Positions 55,804 through 64,000 of a stretch of 64,000 nt of DNA are shown here, one piece after another. Below the pieces are notes generated by a model. The model was not told the DNA's origin, ran no database searches, and worked only from the letters and a program-made list of their open reading frames with translations. The translations under genes were made by a program, and so were the position numbers. Numbering within the stretch: position 1 is the stretch's first letter; each line of letters opens with the position of its first letter. The DNA comes from Balaenoptera acutorostrata (lineage: Eukaryota; Chordata; Mammalia; Artiodactyla; Balaenopteridae), in the NCBI RefSeq assembly GCF_949987535.1, contig NC_080075.1, positions 6,866,606 through 6,930,605 on the forward strand. The letters are read 5' to 3'.

Positions 55804-57659
55804 CCCTGGAAGGCCCCTCAGAGCTTCCTGAACCGAGGCCCACGAGCCCCTCCCCTAGACTGTAAACTCTCTGAAGAGTCTTTTCAAAGATAAAAATGCA
55901 GACAGCCTGCCCACAAGAAATGCACAAACTCAGGAAAGTGCCTGCCAGGGCTGCCGCAACGCATGGAACACCATTATCCATAAAAAAGAAAACTCCCTTG
56001 CTCCGTGGGCAGCAGCAGGAAACACAGACAATTGACAGTCTCGCCAGGAGGGGCATGGAAAACTCATGGAGCGGGTGGGTGCTGTGGGGGGACTGCCCCG
56101 TGTGGGGTCTGAACTTTTCTGGGGACAGAGACCCCAGCTGGGCCCAAACTGCTGCTGCTGGGGACCACCGTCCTCCCTGCCCTCCGCTGAATGCAGGCCC
56201 AGCGCCGGTTTCTGCCCGCATGGGGCTGTGGGCTCCTGGAGGTCCGGCCTCCTCGACGTACCAAGTGCAGCCCATCCTTCCCGTTTCCTCTCAAACATCC
56301 CTGCCTCCCAGAGGTCTGCTCTGGATGCCAGACTGGGAAGAGGGTCCCGAACTATAAACCCCACAGCATACACCTCTTTCCCCGTCGTAACGCTCACCAG
56401 CCTTGCAGTTACTTATTTAAGCAGTGTTCCCCACCCGGCTTTCTGGCCACTTTTCATGAGAGCAGAGACCGTGTCTGTCCTGTCCATTTCTGAGTCTCCG
56501 GTGCCCTGACCATGACACACAGCAGGTGCCCGTACATGACTCCTGGATCGACTTCAGGTAATCAGAAAAGCTGCCTTTCCTTGGGCACACACACCGTATA
56601 TGCCAAGCAAGGTAGAAAAGGTGCAAGGAGAATGTGAACTCAAACAGTGTGACCAGAGACCAAGTGCTAGACCGTGACAACATACAGCCCCTTGGACCTC
56701 CTTGGCTACGACCCTCCTGGGGCCTGAGCTCACCAGGACCCCAGACCCGTCGCCTGCCCCGCAAAGAGGATCTGTTCTCTACGAGGGGCCACACATTCCA
56801 GCAGCCTCTCCAGGCTCAGAGCCCCTCAGGCCTGAGAGACAAGGTCCTTTTAGTAAAGAAGCCCACACTCGTTGTCACTGGACCTGAACTTGGGCTTCAG
56901 CCCAGCTACTTAACTTCTCAAGCCTGAGGGTCTCCATCCTCCTCGCAGGACAAGTGCCTTCTGGGGCATTCTTCCCAACACCCGGCCAGGGTGAGTCAGG
57001 CCCCACAAGACTGGATGTAAGTTCTGCTTCTCCACGCACTAGCTCTGACAAAGGACATTTTGAGTCTCTGCTCCATTAATAACTGAAACATAAATCTCCA
57101 GCTAAGTCCGGTTCAAAGTTTTCATAAATTCAAAATGTCACATTCAAAATTGATATTTTGTTCACTAGAGTGGACCGATGTTGTTCTTGTCGTCTGTATA
57201 AATCTCCAGAGAGACTGAAAAGGAAATCTTGAATGAAAGAAAAATGACTAAAGTAGGAACAATAACAACAGCAACAAAACAAAATCAACACTAGCAACTA
57301 AAGACCCCGCAGGAAAAGGACTGAAATGAAATCACCTCCTCCCTTCACCTCTTCCCCCAACTCCTCACCCTGCAGACAATGTTCACCGGTGTCTCTGTTT
57401 AAAAGACTGGATCCTTTTATAGAGTAAATGATCCTACCTATGAATTTAGGTCTTGGGAGTGTCTTTAAGATAGCTCAAAACAGTTGCTAATTTTCTAACT
57501 GGGATCTGAGTTTTCTGGTTCTCACTAACTGAACTTTGGGGGCCACCTTATCTTCTGTTTCCTGAGGCAAGGGTCACTTTGTTATACTTTTATATCTTCC
57601 CTTAATTCATGCCACGTTGTGTCTCTGAGATCCAGACTTTAGTTTTATATTTGAAACCC
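55311..57659. other. Mostly unique; MIR core at 55395-55450, L2-like end at 56455-56545
   Basis: 'gtttacagatgaggaaactg' with 'aggcccagagag' at about 55415-55445 is a MIR core. 'gagaccgtgtctgtcctgtc' with 'cacagcaggtgcccgtac' near 56465-56535 is an L2-type end. Many overlapping frames of 60-188 codons lie on both strands between 55690 and 56930. Their mutual overlap and low complexity argue against genes, although I cannot exclude a small exon. Confidence 0.45.
55758..55804 (+). repeat. (TC)n(CA)n compound microsatellite
   Basis: CT repeats followed directly by CA repeats over about 46 bp. It gives the SLSLSLSHTHTH and CVREREREREE-like strings of frames across it. Confidence 0.92.
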
Positions 57660-57940
57660 GGGAAAAGGAACTGACATTTATTGGAGACCTACCATTTGCC
57701 AGCACCTGACATAAATCAACGTATTTAATTATTTCAGTGGCCAGTAAGGTAGATAGTATTGGTCTCATGTTATGGATGAGAAAAACTGAGGTCCAAAGAG
57801 CTTAAATAGCCAGTACAAAGCAGCACTGGGACCGGCACCCATATCAGAGCCTTTCCAGTTGTGAAAATTAAATGAGTTAATTCACATGTGAACCGTGATT
57901 GGCACATAGTAAATGCTTAACAAACGCATTACCTAGAAAC
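57660..57940. mobile_element. MIR relics (two pieces)
   Basis: 'gacatttattggagacctac', 'ttatggatgagaaaaactga' and 'ggtccaaagagcttaaatag' follow the MIR order. At 57862-57930 'attaaatgagttaattcaca' and 'ggcacatagtaaatgctta' form a second MIR 3' end. Confidence 0.8.
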
Positions 57941-58047
57941 CAGCAGGACACAGGGACCCTTACTTTGTAGCCAGTTTCACAGCCTTGCCTGGCTGTTAAA
58001 TCAATCTGGGGGAGCTCTGAAACGCCCCCATGTCTGGGTCTCATCTT

Positions 58048-58228
58048 AGCCCAGCAGGTCTCAGCCTTAGGCAGTGCCTTGGAGTCCCCTGGATGAGCTT
58101 TAAGAGCTACAGATGCCTGAGCCCCACCCAGAGGCTCCCACGTAACGATCTGCTGTAGCCCAGGCATCGGGACGTTTCAGAGCCTCCCAGGTGATTCCAG
58201 TGGGTGGCCAGAGCTGAGAGCCACTGCC
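58048..58228 (+). mobile_element. MER5-type hAT-Charlie element
   Basis: It starts 'cagcaggtctcagccttagg', has a middle 'cctgagccccacccagaggc' and ends with 'cccaggtgattccagtgggt' and 'gctgagagccactgc', the inverted counterpart of its start. The 96-codon minus frame 57877-58167 crosses it. Confidence 0.82.
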
Positions 58229-58589
58229 TTCGTGGGTGACACAGTAGAGAGGACCTCATAGGTGACATAGTGGATATGGTAGGCGAGAAAGCAAATGCTC
58301 AGTGGCTCTGACACCAGGGGGGTGCAAGCACCTCTGAGAGTCCCAGATGTGGTCCCTCCAGGACCTCCGATGGCTGTCAAGCCAAGGAGCAATCATGGCG
58401 ACCACAGACTCCAACCAAGGACTCGGGCCTGGAGAGCAGAGTCCTGTTCAGCTGGCTCGTGCAAACATGAGCCTCCCAGGGGCTCTGTTCCAAGCAGCTG
58501 ACCCATTCAACTTGGGAATCCAGAAACTCTAGGTCTCTGTCTAAGATCCAGGGCTTCAAGGTTACTAGTATGGCTTCTTATCAAAGTCC

Positions 58590-58700
58590 TTCACTCAATG
58601 ATTTGTACCAATAGAAAATGCCAAGGCCTCGCTAAGTGGCAGGTGTTGTGCTGGGTGAACACAATAAACACAGCCCCTGGCCCTGTGGACTTTATCACCT
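58590..58700. mobile_element. L2-like relic
   Basis: 'ggcaggtgttgtgctgggtg' followed by 'aacacaataaacacagcccc' and 'ctggccctgtggac' resembles L2 text. Confidence 0.5.
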
Positions 58701-61450
58701 AGAGAGGGATGCAGAGGTGGAAACAGGAGGGCCCCGGAGAGATGCCTTGTTCGTGGAATGTCTTCGCTCTTCACTGAGGTGGCGGCAGGGAGGGACCACA
58801 GGTCTGGAGCAGGGTGTGCTGGGGTGAGAATTAAGTACGAGTCATTCAACACAGCAGCCGTCATCCTCAGGGACCACAGAATGCGAGTCCCCAGGCAGCC
58901 TTTACAAATAACTGAGGCCCAGTCCCCGCCCCTGGACATCCTGCTTTATCTGGTCTGCAGGTCTGGCTTGGGCATGAGCATGGAAAGTTTCCCCTCCAGG
59001 TGCATCTCATATGCAGCCAACTCGTGAAAACTGCTCTAATCAGGGAGATCCTTGTTACAGGGGGTCAGGGGCACGGGCAGGCCCAGCTCCTCTGGAGGGC
59101 ATCTTTAGGCGTAAGGGTCTGGGGTTCAGTGTTGTGAAGAGGGGGAGAGGACAGCTGGGGGCTGGGCGGGGGGCAGGAGGAAGGATGGTCCACTTTAAGC
59201 TTGGCTTCTTTGGTGCTAAAGGAAGAGAAAGACTAAAATCAGATGTATCTTCCTGCGGATCCTGCACCAAATGATAAAAGGATCCCAAAGTGTCCTGACC
59301 CTTAGACACCAGGGGCTGGAATTGAGACCCTGGATGAATAACTCAACGAAGGGCTCAGTTGAGCCCCTTCTCACCTTCGTGGGGGAGGGCAGGGCTGAGG
59401 CAGGAGCTACAGGCTGCCGGAGCCCTTTTCCCAAAGCACCTCTCTGAAGATGCAGCTTGTTCCCATGGTAATTTGAGTCAAACGGTGGGCGAAGGAGCTC
59501 ATCACCGCATGGTCAGTTAGACATAAAATGTGATTTTAAATAGTTTTCTTTGACTGCATCTGTTATCAAAAATCACATCCACCTCTGGAGTGTATGTTGC
59601 TATTTTTAAAAGGGAAAATTGTGGACAAGTCCATCTTTATCCTCTCTTTTCTTCTCTCTCTCTCTTCCTCCCTCCCTCCCCCCCACCCCTGCTTTGAAGC
59701 CAGCAGATTGGTTCAGCTCAAGGCTAAATGCAGGGATGACGAACAATGATTTCCATAAGAGCCTTAGAAATCGCTGGTAAGTGAGCAAACGGAAAATAGA
59801 TTATCCAGCAACCATATCAACAGCATTTGCGACAGCAGCCGAAATCCAGCAGCTGAACTGAAATGAAAAGTAATGCTCTGTCCTCAGACGGGCGTCAGCG
59901 CATTGCCCGAGCAGGAAGAAGGGAACAGAGGTGCCCTCAGGACTGGGTCTGCTGTGGCCATGATTCCTGCTTGGATGTGTCCCCGGGCAGGGGCAGGGGG
60001 TTGAGATGAGAGCCGATTCCACAGTGGGCTCCAGAATGAGTTTTCTAGAGATCAGGGAGTTTATGACGTGCGGCTCTATTTATCAGAGAGATCAGAGAGA
60101 GGGACCCACACACACACATTTCACATCCCTGAGGAGGCCTGGGATATTGGAAATAGTGGGTCAGAGAGAGAAAAGTGAGGAGTGAGTGATGGCGTGACGG
60201 CTCCCGGGAATGCTGCTGAAGAGGCCTGGCCGGCATCACAATCAAACCACTCTTGCTGACGGTACAAGCTCCCCTCAACCAGCTTCCCTCCTTAACCGGA
60301 GCAAATCACCGCCACAGCTCCTGCCTGGCGGGCTGCTTCAGTGCCAGCCTGATGCTGGGCAAGGGGGGCTCCTGCCCTTGGCCCTGTGCCCTGAGGGCCC
60401 TGCTCCACACCCCACAAGGTAAGAGGTCCAGGGCTCCATGCGACGTGTCCACCCAGAGCTCCAGCTCACCTTCTACACCAGTGCCAAGGGCGCCTGTCAC
60501 TTGTCTGGATACAACTCAGGAGCTAAGAATGGTTTCTCTATTTTTAAATGGTTGAAAAAAAATCAAAAGAAGAATGACGTGAAAATTACATAAGATTCAA
60601 ATTTCAGTGTCTGTAGGTAAAGTTTTCCTGGAACATAGCCATGTTCTTCCACTTACACACTGACTGGCTGTTCTCACCCAAGATAACGGACGTGGCAGTT
60701 ATGATAGAGACCCATAGGCATTTACAGAAATACTTGCCAACCCTGGGGCTAGACCCCTGCTTAGCACGCCTGAGACCCAGCATTTGCTGCCCACAGGGCT
60801 CCAAAGCCCTTCTGTCTGCAGGGCCTCTCCTCTGGGCTTCTTCCTCACGGCGGCCCAGGGGTGACTGTTTGCAGGGGGTGCAGATGGAGCTGGGGCGGCG
60901 CCGTCAGGGCCAGGCCCCCTCGGTGGGTAAGGAGTGAGGGTGGGAAGATAACAGTGGCAGATCTGGTCCCGGGGCCTCAAGCCGGCCCTCTCAGGCCACC
61001 GTGTTCCAGGCTGAAACACCGAGTCCAAGAATTCGAAGTTACAACTTGGCTTTTGCGTTTGTCAGGAGAGAAAGAGCCACTATCTTTCATGTTAGCTTGA
61101 CTTAGAACTTTTAAATGTTTAGCAGAATGGCACGTGGACCTCCATTTGTGCTCATGCCCTGGGGTTCAATGTCACCCATGCAACGTTGGGATGGGGTCTC
61201 TAGACCACTACCTCTGCTCCCACTAGTTGTGGTGTTCTCCACCCAGAGTCACAGGGATTCTTCCCAAACCCATTCTGGCTGGATGTCCCTGCTCTCACGT
61301 TTACATAATTTCTTTCAATACTTATAATTTAATGAAACATGACTGTGAAAATAAAGAGCTTTGTTGTTGAAAACACACAAGTTTAATATCTTTATCTTTG
61401 TTTATAATTCTCGACTTAACACTTCAGTTAACAACTGCATATGAACAATT
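58701..61450. other. Mostly unique DNA; pyrimidine tract at 59634-59695
   Basis: No gene supported. Frames of 60-114 codons are scattered on both strands without a known domain. A CT-rich tract lies at 59634-59695. The balanced, repeat-free stretch at about 59480-59880, including 'ccaaatccagcag'-like and 'ctgcatctgttatcaaaaat' text, has the appearance of possible conserved non-coding DNA, but this is impression only. Confidence 0.4.
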
Positions 61451-61490
61451 CCATATAAGGCGCCACCTTATATGTACTGGACATATAAGG
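61451..61490. promoter_or_regulatory. Three-arm inverted repeat containing a CArG-box word
   Basis: ccatataagg (61451-61460) fits the serum response factor consensus CC(A/T)6GG. It is followed by ccttatatgt (61466-61475) and acatataagg (61481-61490). The last two are exact 10-bp inverted repeats with a 5-bp spacer, and the first two are inverted over 9 bp. Single CArG words occur by chance several times per 64 kb, so function is speculative. Confidence 0.35.
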
Positions 61491-61554
61491 GGTCCAATAC
61501 ATAAACAGCATTGTATTGGACAATGTACTGAAAGGCACTTAAAGCTTTGTAGAC

Positions 61555-61740
61555 ATTATTTTGGTTAATTCTCACAAAAGTCCAATGTGACAGATGCAGT
61601 TATAGCCATAGATAATGCAGCTGGAACTCAGAGAGGTTAAGTCACTTACCCAAAGTCACACAGCTAGTTAAGTAAATAGATTTTTGAACTCAAGTCCAGC
61701 TGACTCAGAACCCCAGGGCTTAACTTCTGTGCCATCCTCC
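61555..61740. mobile_element. MIR
   Basis: 'ttttggttaattctcacaaa', 'actcagagaggttaagtcac' and 'cccaaagtcacacagctagt' follow the MIR order clearly. Confidence 0.85.
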
Positions 61741-63139
61741 ACATGGCAACTCTCCCCCAATATTCGGGGGATAGACTAATGAATAAATAGTCACCCACAA
61801 GCCAGAAGCTCCTACTAACTGGGTGCTGGTTCTTGGGGGGAGTCAGGGTATGGGGTGGAAGTGTAGACAAGCTACAGGTGATTCACGGCACACATCCTGC
61901 AGCATCAATTTTACTTCTTTAAATGTTCAAGTGAACTTGGAAATATCATGGGATGAGATGCAAACATTGAATCACTTCCAAATAGAAAACAGAAGACTTC
62001 CAAGAACTCTGAGGTTCTGGCTGCTTCGGCCTACCTCCCCATACCCTGCGGGGTTCACTGTTGCTATGGGCTCCTGGGTGGGAATTTCAGGAAGCACAGT
62101 CCTGTGGAACGTTACAGAGAACTGCCTCAGGATCGGGAGGAGGGGCGGTCACGGAGGCTTGCCTGAGCCTCGCCTGGCGTGGCTGCGTTGTAATGGGGGC
62201 GAGGGCTCTGGAAGGGAGTGCTGAGAAGCACTATGGCCAGGCCCCAGCACGGCTCGTCGTGAACCCTGGGCGAGTGTGGGCGCACAGGAGGCTATGGGGC
62301 CCGGGGTGGGCAGAGGCCGTGGGAGCTGGAGAGAGGCCGCAGGCCCGCTGGATGCTGCCCCACGGTTACACTGAACGTGAAATGCTCTCCTGCAAAGCTA
62401 ACACAGCCCCCTTAAAAAAGTAAAATTGGAGGAAGGATGCCTTTGAGACACGCATGCCTCGTGTGAATCCCATTCTGTGAGGGCAGGTCCTCAAATGAAA
62501 GGGGCTGGGACAGCCCTCCCCTGAGCCCTGTCATGGGGTCAAAGTTCCCTTCCTTCCCTCTAAAACCCCACGTCAGCCTGGGCTATGGGGAAGCTTTGGG
62601 GTGACTAAGCCCTGAAATTGTGCATGTTCGTGCATTATTCTGGGGAGACAGTCCTTAGGGACACATAATCCCCCAAAAGGTGAGAAGCCATTGCCTTAAA
62701 GAGCCTCGAGTAGAAAAGACAGACCTGGGGGTTTTAGACAAATCAGACCAACAGCCAGGGAGGCTGTGCCCCGAACTGCTGGGCCTATAGGAGCCTTTCT
62801 AGCAAGTTCTCTTCACCCAGCATTGGCTCGTTTCTCCCACTGACATGAACTGTTGGACTGATGACACATAAGCACCCTGACTTCTGTCTGCATTTAGCAC
62901 AGGCCCTGGCAATGCACGTCTGCCGAGCTGATCAAGGCAAAGGGGTATCTGACGCATAGAAGCGGAGCTGCTCGTACAAGTGAGGCCAGGAATAGTCACG
63001 CCTTCGGCCTGCCCACAGCAGGAGCGTGCGCTGCACCATTTACTGCAAACAACAATACCACAAAGTTCGGAGGAGGAGCCCGGGGCTCCAAGAACTTGCA
63101 TGTCCTGCTCAGGGTCACAACTGATGGCCTCAGGCTCAA
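61741..63139. other. No recognised feature
   Basis: Unique GC-rich DNA. Frames of 133 codons (61823-62224), 120 codons (62061-62423) and 115 codons (62799-63146, minus) have no recognisable domain. The first two overlap in different frames of one strand. Confidence 0.4.
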
Positions 63140-63295
63140 GCCACATATTAGCTAGGTGACCCTGGACAAGTTACTGATTGTCTCCAGCCCTCCGTTCCCT
63201 TGCTGACAGAATGAGATTGATACACTTTTGCAAAGATTCAATGATACGGTGTGAAGATGAAACGATACAAGGTGTATAAAGTGCTTAGAGCATGA
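63140..63295 (+). mobile_element. MIR
   Basis: 'ttagctaggtgaccctggac', 'aagttactgattgtctccag' and 'aaggtgtataaagtgcttag' follow the MIR order. Confidence 0.82.
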
Positions 63296-64000
63296 AAGGG
63301 GAGGTCACAGTTGGCTGATCTTATACTACTAATAATTACTACCTTTATTACATGCTTCCGTGAGGGGCAGCTGGGGAAGGAGGGGATGCAGAAGTACCCT
63401 TAGATATAATCCTACAATTGATTTGTGACTTGCGTCTGACCACACTGAGTAGAGTTGCTGAGAAAAAAACCATTAATAATAATTCTACCCAGATCTGCTT
63501 CCGTGCCATGCCCCACATGCATTAACGGAATTATTCCTCTCAAAGACCCCATCCTAGGAGAGGAAGCTGAGATTCAGGGTTTAAGCAATTTCCCGAAGAC
63601 TCTGGCCTGCGAGAGTAGCGGCAGGACCTTACCCCCACCTCTGTACACCTCTGGGCTCCGCTGTGGGCACAGCTGTGTCTGGAGGGTGGTGGGAGTCTGG
63701 GTCCGCCGTCAACGATGGGGTTGGCATTTTTGGGTCAGGGACTTGGGATGCGTCAGGGATAGAACCCCCGTCACCAGACTCCATCCTGGGGCCCCCTCCC
63801 CTCTTGACCTCATTAAGAGCATCCTCTACAATCTCAAAGCGTGCCAAGATGCGGAGCTGGGAAGTTCATAAATCAGAGAGCTGCTGAGTGGCAAACAAGC
63901 TCGTTTCAGAACTGCAAAGAAGGAAGTGACATTTCCCCAGGGGGCTGCAAAGACGCTTTTGTGAGCAGAGACGGGAGAGGGACCTGGCAGCAGGCCCGCG
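63296..64000. other. No recognised feature
   Basis: A 138-codon plus frame (63455-63871) overlaps a 74-codon frame of the same strand and an opposed 72-codon frame. It contains MIR-like words near 63540-63600 ('gagaggaagctgagattcag'), so it is probably not a gene. Confidence 0.4.

Noticed and set aside
55709..56275. 188-codon minus-strand frame
   Set aside because: Its C-terminal RERERE part is the TC/CA microsatellite, several other frames overlap it on both strands, and no domain is recognisable.

Overview
The window is nuclear DNA of a mammal and looks almost entirely non-coding. The interspersed repeats identify the lineage. At least eight tRNA-derived SINEs carry the CHR-type head, several with clean target-site duplications, and the LINE-1 3' ends are of the artiodactyl/whale type. 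I saw no Bov-B LINE and no Bov-A SINE, which would be expected in 64 kb of a ruminant. Together this points to a cetacean (whale or dolphin), with hippopotamus as the less likely alternative. This is an inference from repeat recognition by eye; no database search was possible.

I could not support any protein-coding gene, tRNA, rRNA or CRISPR array. The long open reading frames all have other explanations. The longest (254 aa, ending at 22490) is a tandem repeat whose 63-bp unit keeps three frames open. Others are antisense or sense readings through SINEs, LTR-type repeats or MIR copies. The window is best described as intergenic or deep intronic.

Layout. 1-5.4 kb: mostly unique DNA with small LINE pieces, including an L1 with two A-tracts at 4.5-4.74 kb. 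5.46-11.09 kb: a long, ancient, minus-strand L1 broken up by SINEs, an LTR-like repeat and DNA transposon relics. 11-21.5 kb: mixed unique DNA with MIR, MER5-type and MLT1 relics, one young SINE, and a borderline CpG-rich stretch at 20.66-21.11 kb. 21.5-22.54 kb: an old repeat with a 63-bp higher-order TCTA-type minisatellite grown inside it. 22.5-31 kb: relics plus unique DNA, with an LTR-type repeat on the minus strand at 26.59-27.33 kb. 31.05-34.13 kb: an ancient LINE resembling HAL1. 34-41.2 kb: more relics, including a second copy of the same LTR-type repeat (38.28-39.29 kb) with a CpG-dense hAT-like element inserted in it. 41-47.3 kb: mainly unique DNA, with a 48-bp near-perfect palindrome at 44,995-45,042 and a minus-strand L1 3' segment. 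47.33-53.11 kb: a nearly full-length but dead plus-strand L1, carrying a mariner-type hairpin MITE and a young SINE. 53-64 kb: mainly unique DNA with a probable solo LTR, MIR/MER5 relics, a strong G-quadruplex candidate and a few stretches that may be conserved regulatory DNA.

The main interest is structural and evolutionary: a miR-2284/2285-like MITE hairpin, the large palindrome, the CpG-dense hAT element nested in an LTR, the 63-bp higher-order repeat, the double A-tract L1, and ultra-short L1 insertions with intact duplications. I found no sign of a novel multi-gene system.
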